This document shows positions 21,354-32,380 of a stretch of DNA of 64,000 bases, one piece after another. The stretch lies in contig NZ_CP040021.1 in NCBI RefSeq assembly GCF_005280275.1, positions 273,001-337,000 on the forward strand, read 5' to 3'. Made by a program: the position numbers and the translations under genes. Origin of the DNA: Salinivibrio kushneri (GTDB lineage: Bacteria > Pseudomonadota > Gammaproteobacteria > Enterobacterales > Vibrionaceae). The notes under the pieces were generated by a model. The model ran no database searches and was not told the origin of the DNA. It was given only the letters and a program-made list of their open reading frames with translations. The first letter of the stretch is position 1. Each line of letters opens with the position of its first letter.

Positions 21354-22076
21354 GTGGTACCGACAGAGGGTTTTGGCGCGAACATTATGACGGAAAGTGA
21401 GCTCATCGAGCCCAATCCACTTAACCAACAAGACAGCATTATCTTGCAGTCCTACTCGGCCGTGGTCGATGGGCTGGCCGCCTTGATTGGTGAGCACTGT
21501 GAAATCGTGCTGCATGCATTAGACGATTTAAATAAGTCGGCGATAAAAATCGCCAACGGTGAAAATACCGGGCGTCAGGTGGGTTCACCCATCACTGACT
21601 TAGCCTTGCGCATGCTGCGTGATATCGAGGGCTCCGAGCGCAACTTCTCTCGCGCTTACTTTACCCGCGCGAAAAGTGGCACCTTGATGAAATCAATCAC
21701 GGTGGCCATTCGTAACGGGGACAACCGCATCATTGGGCTGTTATGTATCAATATCAATTTAGACGCGCCTTTTTCTCAGGTACTGCAAGCCTTCATCCCC
21801 GACGACCAAGCGAAGCAAGCGGCCTCATCGGTTAATTTTGCCAGTGATGTGGAAGAGCTGGTGGATCAAACGGTCGAGCGTACCGTTGAAGAAGTGAACG
21901 CCGATAAAAGCGTGTCTAACAATACCAAAAACCGCCAAATCGTCATGGCGCTCTATGATAAAGGGATTTTTGATATCAAAGATGCCATTAATCGGGTCGC
22001 GGCTAGGCTTAATATTTCTAAACACACGGTGTACCTCTACGTTAGACAACGTAAAACCGAAGAGGCGGCGTCATGA
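21354..22076 (+). CDS. yheO: YheO-type PAS/HTH transcriptional regulator
   Basis: DNA-binding protein of the YheO/DauR family: an N-terminal PAS-like YheO domain ([45 protein letters not shown]) and a C-terminal helix-turn-helix ([23 protein letters not shown]). I use the GTG at 21354 behind AGG; an ATG at 21387 is possible but lacks a ribosome site at normal distance. It overlaps tusD by 4 nt (ATGA), so it belongs to the tRNA-thiolation operon; what it regulates is not known from the sequence. Confidence 0.85.
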   Translation: MVPTEGFGANIMTESELIEPNPLNQQDSIILQSYSAVVDGLAALIGEHCEIVLHALDDLNKSAIKIANGENTGRQVGSPITDLALRMLRDIEGSERNFSRAYFTRAKSGTLMKSITVAIRNGDNRIIGLLCININLDAPFSQVLQAFIPDDQAKQAASSVNFASDVEELVDQTVERTVEEVNADKSVSNNTKNRQIVMALYDKGIFDIKDAINRVAARLNISKHTVYLYVRQRKTEEAAS

Positions 22077-22465
22077 AATTGCAATATGTGTTAGTGGTCA
22101 CTGAGCCGGCTTACGGCACACAAATGGCACGTACCGCGTATCAGTTTGCTTGTGCGGCAATAGAGGCTGGGCATCAAGTCAGTAAGGTATTTTTCTATCA
22201 AGATGGTGTATTGAATGGGGCAGCGAGCACTGTCCCTGCAAATGATGAATTTGATTTGGTGGGCGCGTGGCAAACTCTCGCGCGAGATCATCAGGTGCAA
22301 CTGGAAACGTGCGTGGCGGCGGCGCTGCGCCGTGGTGTGATCAGTGATCAGGAAGCGGCACAACATGGGTTATCGCAAAGCACCTTGGCAACCGACTTTT
22401 CCCAAGCGGGGCTTGGGGCGCTGGCGGAAGCTTTATTGACCGCCGACCGTGTGATGCAATTTTAA
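22073..22465 (+). CDS. tusD: sulfurtransferase complex subunit TusD
   Basis: Subunit of TusBCD, which relays persulfide sulfur from TusA to TusE and then MnmA for 2-thiolation of the wobble uridine in tRNA Glu, Lys and Gln. The catalytic Cys80 is present in [28 protein letters not shown] and [18 protein letters not shown] are typical. 130 residues. The start overlaps the yheO stop. Confidence 0.95.
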   Translation: MKLQYVLVVTEPAYGTQMARTAYQFACAAIEAGHQVSKVFFYQDGVLNGAASTVPANDEFDLVGAWQTLARDHQVQLETCVAAALRRGVISDQEAAQHGLSQSTLATDFSQAGLGALAEALLTADRVMQF

Positions 22466-22475
22466 GAGGGCAGTG

Positions 22476-22829
22476 ATGAAAATAGGGTTTGTTTTTTCCT
22501 CGGCACCTCATGGCAGCGCAAGTGGCCGAGAAGGGCTTGATGCACTGCTTGCTGCGTCCGCCTTTTGTGACAACTTGGTGGTGTTTTTTATCGGCGACGG
22601 TGTCTTTCAATTGCTTGAAGGGCAGCAACCGAGCCAGATTTTGAGCCGTGACTATATCGCCAGCTTTAAAATGCTCCCCTTGTGTGATGTCGAAGCGATT
22701 TATGCCTGTCAGGCCTCGTTGACCGCACGAGGACTTGAGCAAACGTCTACGGTGCTGTCGACTCAAGCGTTATCCGTCGAGCAAATCAAAACGCAGCTGT
22801 CAGGCTGCGATCGCATTCTACATTTTTAA
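22476..22829 (+). CDS. tusC: sulfurtransferase complex subunit TusC
   Basis: Middle subunit of the TusBCD complex. Reads MKIGFVFSSAPHGSASGREG, with GDGVFQLLEGQQP and the closing CDRILHF. An in-frame GTG directly before the ATG at 22476 is less likely to be used; GAGG lies upstream. 117 residues, 10 nt after tusD. Confidence 0.94.
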   Translation: MKIGFVFSSAPHGSASGREGLDALLAASAFCDNLVVFFIGDGVFQLLEGQQPSQILSRDYIASFKMLPLCDVEAIYACQASLTARGLEQTSTVLSTQALSVEQIKTQLSGCDRILHF

Positions 22830-22839
22830 GGAGAAGGCC

Positions 22840-23130
22840 GTGCTTCACCTGGTCAAACACTCACCATACAGCCGTCAAGCCTTGGCACAGTGCTTAGACT
22901 ACGCGCCATCGAACAGTGCGATTGTCTTGATCAGTGATGCTGTTGTCGCCGGGGTGGCGGGGAGCGAGTGGGCAATCCGATTGTTTACCGAGACGCATGC
23001 TGTTTATTTGCTGAAAGAGGATGTGGACGCTCGTGGGCTTGGTGAGAAACTACACCCCAGTGCTGAGCTGATTGATATGCATCAATTGGTCGATTTGAGC
23101 GCTGAACATGTCACGCAAATGACATGGTAA
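22840..23130 (+). CDS. tusB: sulfurtransferase complex subunit TusB
   Basis: Third subunit of TusBCD. The GTG at 22840 follows AAGGAGAAG and starts a 96-residue protein (E. coli 95): LHLVKHSPYSRQALAQCL, VYLLKEDVDARGLGEKL and the terminal QMTW. Order yheO-tusDCB upstream of the str operon is the same as in E. coli. Confidence 0.93.
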   Translation: MLHLVKHSPYSRQALAQCLDYAPSNSAIVLISDAVVAGVAGSEWAIRLFTETHAVYLLKEDVDARGLGEKLHPSAELIDMHQLVDLSAEHVTQMTW

Positions 23131-23209
23131 TCGGCTAGTCTTGGTCGTGTGTGAAAATCCCCCGCGTGCTGTTCGAAAAACAAACAATGCAAAGATCTCT
23201 GTATAAATC

Positions 23210-23238
23210 TTGACACCCCATACCCCGACGCCTAAAAT
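23210..23238 (+). promoter_or_regulatory. str operon promoter
   Basis: TTGACA (23210-23215), 17-nt spacer, TAAAAT (23233-23238), followed by a short GC-containing discriminator. A near-consensus sigma-70 promoter 70 nt upstream of rpsL. Confidence 0.85.
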
Positions 23239-23265
23239 TTCGCGTCCCTGTTGTATTGGGGCTAG

Positions 23266-23682
<417 letters not shown>

Positions 23683-23779
23683 TGGATTCCGTTAAGTAAG
23701 GCCAAACACTCAAACAATTGAATTTTGAAAAAACTGAAAAGTTTTGGATAAAACCTGAAGAAGACAACGGAGATAATCC
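23683..23779 (+). promoter_or_regulatory. rpsL-rpsG intercistronic S7 autoregulatory region
   Basis: This 97-nt spacer keeps features of the E. coli S7 repressor site: TTCCGTTAAGTAAGGCCAAA just after rpsL, then GTTTTGGA, CCTGAA and CAACGGAG close to rpsG. In E. coli S7 binds here and blocks translation of its own cistron. Conservation seen by eye; binding inferred. Confidence 0.65.
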
Positions 23780-24250
23780 ATGCCACGTCGTCGCGTAATT
23801 GGTCAGCGTAAAATTCTTCCAGATCCTAAGTTCGGATCAGAATTGCTGGCAAAATTTGTAAACATCCTGATGGTTGACGGTAAGAAGTCAACGGCTGAAA
23901 AAATCGTTTATGGTGCACTAGACATCATGGCTGAGCGTTCTGGTAAAGAGCACTTGGCTGTATTCGAACAAGCTCTTGAAAACGTACGCCCAGCGGTCGA
24001 GGTTAAATCTCGCCGTGTAGGTGGTTCAACTTACCAAGTGCCAGTAGAAGTACGTCCTGTACGTCGTAACGCACTGGCTATGCGTTGGTTGGTTGAAGCC
24101 GCTCGTAAGCGTGGTGAAAAATCTATGGCTCAGCGCCTAGCAAGCGAGATGCTAGACGCGTCAGAAAACAAAGGTACTGCTGTTAAGAAACGTGAAGACG
24201 TTCACCGTATGGCAGACGCGAACAAAGCGTTCGCACATTACCGCTGGTAA
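23780..24250 (+). CDS. rpsG: 30S ribosomal protein S7
   Basis: Primary 16S-binding protein that nucleates assembly of the 30S head and regulates the str operon. 156 residues; begins [20 protein letters not shown], with [20 protein letters not shown] and [14 protein letters not shown] at the end. CGGAGAT precedes the ATG. Confidence 0.98.
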   Translation: MPRRRVIGQRKILPDPKFGSELLAKFVNILMVDGKKSTAEKIVYGALDIMAERSGKEHLAVFEQALENVRPAVEVKSRRVGGSTYQVPVEVRPVRRNALAMRWLVEAARKRGEKSMAQRLASEMLDASENKGTAVKKREDVHRMADANKAFAHYRW

Positions 24251-24259
24251 TGCCTTCAT

Positions 24260-24283
24260 GGCGTGTCCCACTCGGGGCACGCC
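24260..24283 (+). other. hairpin between rpsG and fusA
   Basis: GGCGTGTCCC (24260-24269) pairs with GGGGCACGCC (24274-24283), one T-G pair, 4-nt loop. No T-run follows, so it is more likely an RNA-stability or processing element than a terminator. Confidence 0.6.
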
Positions 24284-24325
24284 AAACCCATTTTCTAAGG
24301 TTAACCTTAGCAAGAGGATACTATT

Positions 24326-26422
24326 GTGGCTCGTAAAACCCCTATCGAGCGCTACCGTAACATCGGTATTTGTGCTCACGTAGACGCCGGTAAAACCACG
24401 ACTACCGAGCGGATCCTGTTCTACACAGGTCTGTCACACAAAATCGGTGAGGTACACGACGGCGCCGCTACCATGGACTGGATGTCGCAAGAGCAGGAGC
24501 GTGGTATCACCATCACCTCAGCCGCGACCACGACTTTCTGGGCCGGTTCTGATCAGCAGTTCAAACAACACCGCGTAAACATCATCGATACTCCTGGACA
24601 CGTTGACTTCACTATCGAAGTTGAGCGTTCTTTGCGTGTGCTTGATGGTGCGGTGGTTGTATTCTGTGGTTCATCAGGTGTTGAGCCTCAGTCTGAAACC
24701 GTATGGCGTCAGGCTGATAAATACGAAGTACCGCGTATGGTATTCGTCAACAAGATGGACCGTGCGGGTGCTGATTACCTGCGCGTTGTTGATCAAATCA
24801 AAAACCGTCTTGGCGCACACCCTGTGCCAATTCACTTGAACATTGGTGCAGAAGACCAGTTCAAGGGCGTGATTGACCTGATCAAAATGAAAGCGATCAA
24901 CTGGAACGAAGCAGACATGGGTATGACTTATACCTATGAAGAAATTCCAGACGATCTGAAAGAGCAAGCAGAAGAGTGGCACAACTTCTTGGTTGAGTCT
25001 GCTGCTGAAGCCTCTGAAGAGCTGATGGACAAATACCTTGAAGAAGGTGAGTTGTCTGAAGAAGAAATCAAGACAGCCCTGCGTCAGCGTACCCTTGATA
25101 ACGAAATCGTACTGGCAACATGTGGTTCTGCGTTTAAGAACAAAGGCGTTCAGGCAGTACTGGATGCGGTTATCGAATACTTGCCATCACCGATTGATGT
25201 GAAGTCAATCAAAGGTGAAGACGAAGACGGTAACCCAATCGCACGTCACGCTGACGACAAAGAACCGTTTGCAGCATTGGCATTTAAAGTCGCGACTGAC
25301 CCATTCGTAGGTACGTTGACCTTTATGCGTGTTTACTCAGGTGTGGTTAACTCTGGCGACACTGTCTATAACTCAGTGAAGCAAAAGCGTGAGCGTTTGG
25401 GTCGTATCGTACAGATGCACTCTAACAAGCGTGAAGAGATCAAAGAAATCCGTGCCGGTGACATCGCTGCTGCGGTTGGTCTGAAAGACGTGACCACGGG
25501 TGATACCCTATGTTCAATGGATTCAAAAGTAATCCTAGAGCGCATGGAGTTCCCTGATCCGGTTATCCAGATCGCGGTTGAGCCTAAGTCTAAAGCTGAC
25601 CAAGAGAAAATGGGTATCGCGCTAGGTAAACTGGCGGCAGAAGATCCATCTTTCCGCGTTGAGTCTGACGAAGAGTCTGGCCAGACCCTGATCTCGGGTA
25701 TGGGTGAGCTTCACCTAGACATCATCGTTGACCGTATGCGTCGCGAATTTAACGTTGAGTGTAACGTTGGTAAGCCACAGGTTGCTTATCGCGAAACCAT
25801 CCGTGGTAGCACCAAAGTTGAAGGTAAGTTCGTTAAGCAGTCTGGTGGTCGTGGTCAGTACGGTCACGTATGGCTGAAAATCGAACCATCAGAGCCAAAC
25901 GAAGGCTTTGTCTTTGTTGACGAAATCGTTGGTGGTGTGGTTCCACGTGAATACATCAGTTCGGTTTCTAAAGGTATCGAAGAGCAGATGGCCAACGGTG
26001 TACTCGCTGGCTATCCGGTACTTGACGTTAAGGCAACCTTGTTCGATGGTTCTTACCACGATGTTGACTCTAACGAAATGGCGTTTAAGATCGCCGCATC
26101 AATGGCATTCAAGAAAGGTGCTCACGACGCGCAGCCTGTTATGCTTGAGCCAATGATGAAGGTTGAAGTAACCACGCCAGAAGAGTGGATGGGTGACGTT
26201 GTCGGTGACTTGAACCGTCGTCGTGGCCTGATCGGTGGTATGGATGAAGGCCCAGCGGGTCTGAAGATCGTACGTGCCCAGGTTCCACTGTCTGAAATGT
26301 TCGGTTACGCTACTGACCTACGTAGTGCAACACAAGGCCGTGCATCTTACTCGATGGAATTCAGCGAGTACGGGGAAGTGCCTAAGAACATCGCTGACGC
26401 CCTGATCGCAGAGCGTAGCTAA
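24326..26422 (+). CDS. fusA: elongation factor G
   Basis: Translocation GTPase. 698 residues starting at GTG 24326 behind AGAGGA. G1 [11 protein letters not shown]2 [12 protein letters not shown]3 DTPGHVDF and G4 NKMDRAG are intact; domain IV has the [16 protein letters not shown] segment. Third gene of the str operon, 75 nt after rpsG. Confidence 0.98.
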   Translation: MARKTPIERYRNIGICAHVDAGKTTTTERILFYTGLSHKIGEVHDGAATMDWMSQEQERGITITSAATTTFWAGSDQQFKQHRVNIIDTPGHVDFTIEVERSLRVLDGAVVVFCGSSGVEPQSETVWRQADKYEVPRMVFVNKMDRAGADYLRVVDQIKNRLGAHPVPIHLNIGAEDQFKGVIDLIKMKAINWNEADMGMTYTYEEIPDDLKEQAEEWHNFLVESAAEASEELMDKYLEEGELSEEEIKTALRQRTLDNEIVLATCGSAFKNKGVQAVLDAVIEYLPSPIDVKSIKGEDEDGNPIARHADDKEPFAALAFKVATDPFVGTLTFMRVYSGVVNSGDTVYNSVKQKRERLGRIVQMHSNKREEIKEIRAGDIAAAVGLKDVTTGDTLCSMDSKVILERMEFPDPVIQIAVEPKSKADQEKMGIALGKLAAEDPSFRVESDEESGQTLISGMGELHLDIIVDRMRREFNVECNVGKPQVAYRETIRGSTKVEGKFVKQSGGRGQYGHVWLKIEPSEPNEGFVFVDEIVGGVVPREYISSVSKGIEEQMANGVLAGYPVLDVKATLFDGSYHDVDSNEMAFKIAASMAFKKGAHDAQPVMLEPMMKVEVTTPEEWMGDVVGDLNRRRGLIGGMDEGPAGLKIVRAQVPLSEMFGYATDLRSATQGRASYSMEFSEYGEVPKNIADALIAERS

Positions 26423-26435
26423 TTATTTTGGTCCA

Positions 26436-26459
26436 GATGCCGACATCGTGCTCGGCATC
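26436..26459 (+). other. hairpin between fusA and tuf
   Basis: GATGCCGA (26436-26443) pairs with TCGGCATC (26452-26459), 8-nt loop, no T-run. Probably an intercistronic processing or partial-attenuation structure. Confidence 0.55.
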
Positions 26460-26522
26460 AAACACTGACTTCTGAGTTATTAGGCCAAGTCCTTTAACTC
26501 ACAACTAGGAAGGAAGACGATC

Positions 26523-27707
26523 GTGTCTAAAGAAAAATTTGAACGTACGAAAACGCACGTTAACGTTGGTACTATCGGCCACGTTGACCATGGTAAAACT
26601 ACGCTAACTGCCGCTATCTGTACGGTACTTGCAAAAGTACACGGCGGTGCAGCGCGTGATTTCGCGTCAATCGATAACGCACCAGAAGAGCGTGATCGTG
26701 GTATCACCATCGCAACGTCTCACGTTGAGTACGATACACCGACTCGCCACTACGCACACGTTGACTGCCCAGGACACGCTGACTATGTGAAAAACATGAT
26801 CACCGGTGCGGCGCAGATGGACGGTGGTATCCTGGTTGTTGCGGCAACTGATGGCCCAATGCCACAGACGCGTGAGCACATCCTACTTGGCCGTCAGGTT
26901 GGTATTCCAAACATCATCGTGTTCATGAACAAATGTGACATGGTTGATGACGAAGAGCTGCTTGAGCTGGTTGAAATGGAAGTTCGTGAGCTACTTTCAG
27001 AGTATGACTTCCCAGGTGACGACTGCCCAGTTATTCAAGGTTCTGCACTGGGTGCCCTGAACGGTGAAGAGCAGTGGGAGCAGAAGATTGTTGAACTAGC
27101 AGAAGCGCTAGATTCTTACATCCCAGAGCCGGAGCGTGCGATCGACAAGCCGTTCATCCTGCCAATCGAAGACGTCTTCTCAATCCAAGGCCGTGGTACG
27201 GTTGTAACCGGTCGTGTTGAGCAAGGCATCATCACTGTAGGTGACGACGTTGAAATCGTGGGCATGAAAGACACCGCGAAGACCACCTGTACTGGTGTTG
27301 AGATGTTCCGTAAGCTTCTAGACGAAGGCCGTGCGGGTGAGAACGTTGGTGTTCTTCTGCGTGGTACTAAGCGTGACGAAGTTGAGCGTGGCCAAGTACT
27401 GGCGAAGCCGGGTTCAATCACTCCGCACACTAAGTTCGAGTCAGAAGTTTACGTGCTGGGTAAAGACGAAGGTGGCCGTCATACGCCATTCTTCAAAGGC
27501 TATCGTCCACAGTTCTACTTCCGTACTACTGACGTAACCGGTACTATCGAGCTGCCAGAAGGCGTTGAGATGGTAATGCCTGGTGACAACATCAAGATGG
27601 TTGTTGAGCTGATCGCACCTATCGCGATGGACGAAGGTCTACGTTTCGCTATCCGTGAAGGTGGCCGTACTGTAGGCGCGGGTGTTGTTGCTAACATCAT
27701 CGCTTAA
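26523..27707 (+). CDS. tuf: elongation factor Tu
   Basis: GTPase that carries aminoacyl-tRNA to the ribosome. GTG start at 26523 after AGGAAGG; 394 residues. [43 protein letters not shown] and NKCDMVD are present. Last gene of the str operon and followed by a strong terminator. Only one tuf copy is in the window. Confidence 0.98.
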   Translation: MSKEKFERTKTHVNVGTIGHVDHGKTTLTAAICTVLAKVHGGAARDFASIDNAPEERDRGITIATSHVEYDTPTRHYAHVDCPGHADYVKNMITGAAQMDGGILVVAATDGPMPQTREHILLGRQVGIPNIIVFMNKCDMVDDEELLELVEMEVRELLSEYDFPGDDCPVIQGSALGALNGEEQWEQKIVELAEALDSYIPEPERAIDKPFILPIEDVFSIQGRGTVVTGRVEQGIITVGDDVEIVGMKDTAKTTCTGVEMFRKLLDEGRAGENVGVLLRGTKRDEVERGQVLAKPGSITPHTKFESEVYVLGKDEGGRHTPFFKGYRPQFYFRTTDVTGTIELPEGVEMVMPGDNIKMVVELIAPIAMDEGLRFAIREGGRTVGAGVVANIIA

Positions 27708-27734
27708 TTTGATAGACGCTGAGTCTTATCAACC

Positions 27735-27765
27735 AAAGGGAGCGCATTGCGCTCCCTTTCTGTTT
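27735..27765 (+). terminator. terminator of the str operon
   Basis: AAAGGGAGCGC (27735-27745), loop ATT, GCGCTCCCTTT (27749-27759): an 11-bp perfect stem followed by CTGTTT. Confidence 0.9.
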
Positions 27766-27834
27766 GCCCTTTCTTTGACGATACCTTGATATAAATGAGC
27801 TAGCCATCAATAACTAAGCGTTATATAAAAAGTC

Positions 27835-27867
27835 TTTACCCCGAAAGCAATGCGAACTATTCTCGTT
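27835..27867 (+). promoter_or_regulatory. bfd promoter with overlapping Fur box
   Basis: TTTACC (27835-27840), 17-nt spacer, TATTCT (27858-27863) form a plausible sigma-70 promoter. The 19-mer at 27849-27867 (AATGCGAACTATTCTCGTT) fits the Vibrio Fur consensus AATGANAATNATTNTCATT at 13 of 16 defined positions and covers the -10 element, so iron-loaded Fur would block RNA polymerase. Confidence 0.7.
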
Positions 27868-27893
27868 ATAGTTCATGTTTTGAGATGACTGAG

Positions 27894-28085
27894 ATGTTAG
27901 TTTGTATCTGCCACAGCGTATCGGATAAGACCATTAAGCATTGGGTGCGTCAGCAAGGCGTCACCAGTATCCGTGAGTTACGCCAGCTGACGCCTCTGGG
28001 GTCGCAATGTGGTAAATGTGTACGCCAAGCCAAAGAGGTGATTTACGACGAGAGCCAACTGATCACGCTGCAAAAAGCGAGTTAA
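27894..28085 (+). CDS. bfd: bacterioferritin-associated ferredoxin
   Basis: Small [2Fe-2S] protein that reduces the haem of bacterioferritin to release stored iron. Cluster cysteines are Cys4, Cys6, Cys39 and Cys42 (CIC and CGKC). I chose the ATG at 27894 because it gives MLVCICHSVSD like E. coli Bfd; an in-frame ATG nine bases upstream is possible. 63 residues. Directly upstream of bfr, and preceded by a Fur-type promoter, so iron starvation should induce it. Confidence 0.93.
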   Translation: MLVCICHSVSDKTIKHWVRQQGVTSIRELRQLTPLGSQCGKCVRQAKEVIYDESQLITLQKAS

Positions 28086-28099
28086 CCTGCAGTCAATAT

Positions 28100-28153
28100 T
28101 TGACAGCCTCCTTATGGGTTCTACATTTGTAAAGTAGAACCCATAAGGAGGCT
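28100..28153 (+). promoter_or_regulatory. 20-bp hairpin masking the bfr ribosome site, with embedded promoter-like sequence
   Basis: Arms 28105-28124 and 28134-28153 are perfectly complementary over 20 bp with a 9-nt loop. The right arm contains the bfr Shine-Dalgarno AAGGAGG (28145-28151). Overlapping the left arm is TTGACA (28100-28105), a 16-nt spacer and TACATT (28122-28127). A start point about 7 nt later would fall at the first base of the right arm, giving an RNA without the left arm and thus with a free ribosome site. Only four T residues follow the stem, so termination is possible but not certain. Structure is seen directly; regulation is inferred. Confidence 0.75.
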
Positions 28154-28159
28154 TTTGCC

Positions 28160-28648
28160 ATGAAAGGCGATCCAAAATCGATAGCATTTCTCAACACGGT
28201 ACTCGGTAACGAACTGATTGCGATTAATCAGTATTTTTTGCATGCGCGCATGCTTAAAGACTGGGGCTTAAAAGTCATCGCGGACAAAGAGTATGAAGAG
28301 TCCATTGATGAGATGAAGCATGCGGACAAGCTCATTGAGCGTATCTTGTTTTTAGAAGGGACGCCCAATCTGCAAGATTTAGGTAAGTTACGTATTGGTG
28401 AAGACACGCAAGAGATCTTCGAATGTGATCTTGCGCTGGAGATGCAAGCGCACGAAGACTTGAAAGAAGCCATTGCTTACACCGAAAGCATCCGCGATTT
28501 TGTGTCGCGAGATCTGTTCCAGTATATCCTCGACGACGAAGAAGAACATATTGATTGGCTCGAAACTCAGCTGGGTCTGGTCGATAAAGTGGGTATCGCC
28601 AATTACAACCAAGCACAAATCATCGAAGACGCCAGTGATAAAGCCTAA
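28160..28648 (+). CDS. bfr: bacterioferritin
   Basis: Haem-containing iron-storage ferritin, 24-mer with ferroxidase centre. 162 residues, close to E. coli Bfr. Ferroxidase ligands lie in [33 protein letters not shown] and [13 protein letters not shown]; the haem-ligand Met52 is present, so it is a true Bfr subunit rather than a haem-free partner. The start is preceded by AAGGAGG at 8 nt, which lies inside a long hairpin. Confidence 0.96.
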   Translation: MKGDPKSIAFLNTVLGNELIAINQYFLHARMLKDWGLKVIADKEYEESIDEMKHADKLIERILFLEGTPNLQDLGKLRIGEDTQEIFECDLALEMQAHEDLKEAIAYTESIRDFVSRDLFQYILDDEEEHIDWLETQLGLVDKVGIANYNQAQIIEDASDKA

Positions 28649-28675
28649 GGCGGCGCTCAACGTAGTAAGGTAGAT

Positions 28676-28704
28676 AAACGCACCCAGTCGGGTGCGTTTT
28701 TGTT
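28676..28704 (+). terminator. terminator of bfr
   Basis: AAACGCACCC (28676-28685), loop AGTC, GGGTGCGTTT (28690-28699) and more T residues. Confidence 0.92.
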
Positions 28705-28727
28705 TGGGCTTATTTTTTAACTAAGGC

Positions 28728-28755
28728 TTGCAAAGCTATCGCGCATCGGTATAAT
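28728..28755 (+). promoter_or_regulatory. S10 operon promoter
   Basis: TTGCAA (28728-28733), 16-nt spacer, perfect TATAAT (28750-28755) followed by a GC-rich discriminator typical of growth-rate-controlled genes. A second -10-like TATACT at 28845-28850 lacks a clear -35. Confidence 0.75.
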
Positions 28756-28762
28756 GCCCGGC

Positions 28763-29314
<552 letters not shown>

Positions 29315-29327
29315 GGGGGAGTAGATA

Positions 29328-29957
29328 ATGATTGGTCTAGTCGGTCGTAAAGTCGGTATGACTCGCATCTTCAACGAAGATGGCGTTTCTATCCCGGTCA
29401 CCGTAGTTGAAGTTGAAGCGAACCGTGTTGCTCAGGTGCGTAAGCCTGACGTTGACGGTTATGCCGCAATTCAAATCACTACAGGCGAGAAGAAAGCAAG
29501 CCGTGTCAACAAGGCACAAGCTGGTCACTTTGCGAAAGCAGGTGTTGAAGCAGGCCGCGGTTTGTGGGAATTCCGTCTGGAAAATGGTGAAGAGTTCGAA
29601 GTTGGCGCTGAGCTAAACGTTGATCTTTTCGCTGAAATCAAAAAAGTAGACGTTACTGGCACGTCAAAAGGTAAGGGCTTCCAAGGCGGCGTTAAGCGTT
29701 GGAATTTCCGTACTCAAGACATGAGCCACGGTAACTCTTTGTCTCACCGTGCGCCTGGTTCTATCGGTCAATGTCAGAGCCCAGGTCGCGTATTCAAAGG
29801 CAAAAAAATGGCAGGTCACATGGGTGCTGAGCGTGTAACGACTCAAAACCTAGAGATCGTACGTGTTGACGCTGAGCGCAATCTGCTTCTTATCAAAGGT
29901 GCAGTCCCAGGTGCGACAGGTGGCAACGTGATCGTTAAACCAGCCGTTAAAGCGTAA
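29328..29957 (+). CDS. rplC: 50S ribosomal protein L3
   Basis: Early-assembly 23S-binding protein near the peptidyl transferase centre. 209 residues; [15 protein letters not shown] at the start and the central [20 protein letters not shown] loop with the conserved Gln-containing SIGQCQSPG motif, the site of glutamine methylation by PrmB in E. coli. AGGGGGAG precedes the ATG. Confidence 0.98.
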   Translation: MIGLVGRKVGMTRIFNEDGVSIPVTVVEVEANRVAQVRKPDVDGYAAIQITTGEKKASRVNKAQAGHFAKAGVEAGRGLWEFRLENGEEFEVGAELNVDLFAEIKKVDVTGTSKGKGFQGGVKRWNFRTQDMSHGNSLSHRAPGSIGQCQSPGRVFKGKKMAGHMGAERVTTQNLEIVRVDAERNLLLIKGAVPGATGGNVIVKPAVKA

Positions 29958-29973
29958 CGTCGAGGAGATAGTA

Positions 29974-30576
29974 ATGGAATTGGTAGTCAAAGGCGCCGAC
30001 GCGCTAACTGTTTCCGAAACTACCTTCGGGCGTGAATTCAACGAGTCCCTGGTTCACCAGGTAGTCGTTGCATACGCAGCTGGTGCCCGTCAAGGTACTC
30101 GCGCTCAGAAAACTCGTTCAGACGTGTCTGGTGGCGGTGCTAAGCCATGGCGTCAGAAGGGTACTGGTCGCGCCCGTGCAGGTACAATCCGCAGCCCAAT
30201 CTGGCGCAGCGGTGGTGTCACTTTCGCAGCACGTCCTCAGGATCATGCTCAGAAAGTAAACAAAAAGATGTACCGTGGTGCTCTTAAGAGCATCCTGTCA
30301 GAGCTGGTTCGTCAAGAGCGTTTGATCGTTGTTGATAACTTCTCTGTTGAAGCACCAAAAACTAAAGAGCTTGTCGCTAAGCTGAAAGAGCTTGAGCTGA
30401 ACGATGCTCTGATCGTCACTGCCGAAGTTGATGAGAACCTGTTCCTTGCCGCACGTAACCTTTATAAGGTTGACGTACGCGATACAGATACCATCGACCC
30501 AGTTAGCTTGATCGCTTTCGACAAAGTCGTGATGACTGCTGATGCAGTTAAACAAGTTGAGGAGATGCTGGCATGA
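29974..30576 (+). CDS. rplD: 50S ribosomal protein L4
   Basis: 23S-binding protein lining the exit tunnel and translational/transcriptional repressor of the S10 operon in E. coli. 200 residues; the tunnel loop [19 protein letters not shown] and [13 protein letters not shown] are intact. GAGGAGAT precedes the start. Overlaps rplW by 4 nt. Confidence 0.98.
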   Translation: MELVVKGADALTVSETTFGREFNESLVHQVVVAYAAGARQGTRAQKTRSDVSGGGAKPWRQKGTGRARAGTIRSPIWRSGGVTFAARPQDHAQKVNKKMYRGALKSILSELVRQERLIVVDNFSVEAPKTKELVAKLKELELNDALIVTAEVDENLFLAARNLYKVDVRDTDTIDPVSLIAFDKVVMTADAVKQVEEMLA

Positions 30577-30875
30577 TCACTGAAGAGCGTATCCTAAAAG
30601 TTCTGCGTGCTCCGCACATCTCTGAAAAAGCGACGATGGCCGCTGAAAACAACAACACTGTTGTATTCAAAGTCGCCAAAGAAGCTACGAAAAAAGAGAT
30701 CAAAGCGGCAGTTGAAAAACTGTTCGAAGTTGAAGTGAAGTCTGTTCGTACTCTTCTCGTTAAGGGTAAGACCAAACGTCAAGGTATGCGTGAAGGCCGT
30801 CGTAGCGACTGGAAAAAAGCGTATGTTGCCTTGAAAGAAGGTCAGGACATCGACTTCGTTGGCGGCGCTGAGTAA
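30573..30875 (+). CDS. rplW: 50S ribosomal protein L23
   Basis: Tunnel-exit protein that docks trigger factor and SRP. 100 residues, as in E. coli; contains [14 protein letters not shown] and [14 protein letters not shown]-like sequence ([18 protein letters not shown]). ATG overlaps the rplD stop (ATGA), so translation is coupled. Confidence 0.98.
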   Translation: MITEERILKVLRAPHISEKATMAAENNNTVVFKVAKEATKKEIKAAVEKLFEVEVKSVRTLLVKGKTKRQGMREGRRSDWKKAYVALKEGQDIDFVGGAE

Positions 30876-30894
30876 GACGGAGGAGTAAAAGCAA

Positions 30895-31719
30895 ATGGCT
30901 ATTATGAAATGTAAGCCGACTTCACCGGGTCGTCGTCACCTTGTTAAAGTGGTTAACCATGATCTTTATAAAGGTAAACCATATGCACCACTGCTAGAGA
31001 AAAACTCTAAGTCAGGCGGTCGCAATAACAACGGTCGAATCACAGTGCGTAACATCGGTGGTGGTCACAAGCATCATTACCGTGTAATTGACTTCAAACG
31101 TACTAAAGACGGTATCCCAGCGAAAGTTGAGCGTCTTGAGTATGATCCGAACCGTAGTGCAAACATCGCGCTTGTACTGTATTCGGACGGTGAACGTCGT
31201 TACATCATCGCACCAAAAGGCCTAAAAGCCGGTGATCAGATCCAATCTGGTGCAGATTCAGCTATCAAGGTAGGTAACACCCTACCAATGCGTAACATCC
31301 CAGTGGGTTCTACTATCCACAATATCGAGCTTAAGCCTGGTAAAGGTGGTCAGTTAGCTCGTTCTGCGGGTGCTTATGCGCAAATCGTAGCTCGTGACGG
31401 CGCGTACGTCACACTCCGCCTGCGCAGCGGTGAAATGCGTAAGGTTCTTGCTGAAGGTCGTGCGACTCTTGGTGAAGTGGGTAACTCTGAGCACATGCTA
31501 CGCGAACTGGGTAAAGCCGGTGCCGCGCGCTGGAAAGGCGCACGTCCAAGCGTACGTGGTGTTGCAATGAACCCGATTGACCACCCACACGGTGGTGGTG
31601 AAGGCCGTACCTCAGGTGGTCGTCATCCAGTATCACCATGGGGCATGCCAACTAAAGGCTTCAAGACCCGTAAGAACAAACGTACCGACAAGTACATCGT
31701 ACGTCGTCGTAACAAGTAA
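30895..31719 (+). CDS. rplB: 50S ribosomal protein L2
   Basis: Primary 23S-binding protein required for subunit association and peptidyl transferase. 274 residues; [34 protein letters not shown] and the C-terminal [19 protein letters not shown], which carries the essential His, are present. Preceded by GGAGGAG. Confidence 0.98.
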   Translation: MAIMKCKPTSPGRRHLVKVVNHDLYKGKPYAPLLEKNSKSGGRNNNGRITVRNIGGGHKHHYRVIDFKRTKDGIPAKVERLEYDPNRSANIALVLYSDGERRYIIAPKGLKAGDQIQSGADSAIKVGNTLPMRNIPVGSTIHNIELKPGKGGQLARSAGAYAQIVARDGAYVTLRLRSGEMRKVLAEGRATLGEVGNSEHMLRELGKAGAARWKGARPSVRGVAMNPIDHPHGGGEGRTSGGRHPVSPWGMPTKGFKTRKNKRTDKYIVRRRNK

Positions 31720-31736
31720 TTATTATCAGAGGATAA

Positions 31737-32018
<282 letters not shown>

Positions 32019-32028
32019 GGGGTAAGAA

Positions 32029-32361
32029 ATGGAAGCTATTGCTAAACATCGCTTTGCTCGTATCTCGCCTCAAAAAGCACGTTTGGTTGCGGATCAAGTG
32101 CGCGGTAAAGACGTAGCACAAGCACTGGAACTACTGACCTTCAGCAACAAAAAAGCGGCTGACCTGGTTAAGAAAGTGTTGGAATCTGCTATTGCAAACG
32201 CCGAGCATAACGAAGGTGCGGATATCGACGATCTAAGCGTCGCCAAAGTCTTCGTTGATGAAGGCCCAATCATGAAGCGTATTATGCCTCGTGCAAAAGG
32301 CCGTGCCGATCGCATCTTGAAGCGTTCTAGCCACATCACTGTTGTTGTAGCAGACCGCTAA
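32029..32361 (+). CDS. rplV: 50S ribosomal protein L22
   Basis: Spans all 23S domains; its beta hairpin narrows the exit tunnel. 110 residues; [17 protein letters not shown], the hairpin [18 protein letters not shown] and SHITVVV are present, without the deletions linked to erythromycin resistance. Confidence 0.98.
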   Translation: MEAIAKHRFARISPQKARLVADQVRGKDVAQALELLTFSNKKAADLVKKVLESAIANAEHNEGADIDDLSVAKVFVDEGPIMKRIMPRAKGRADRILKRSSHITVVVADR

Positions 32362-32380
32362 GAGACGAGGAGATAAAGCA

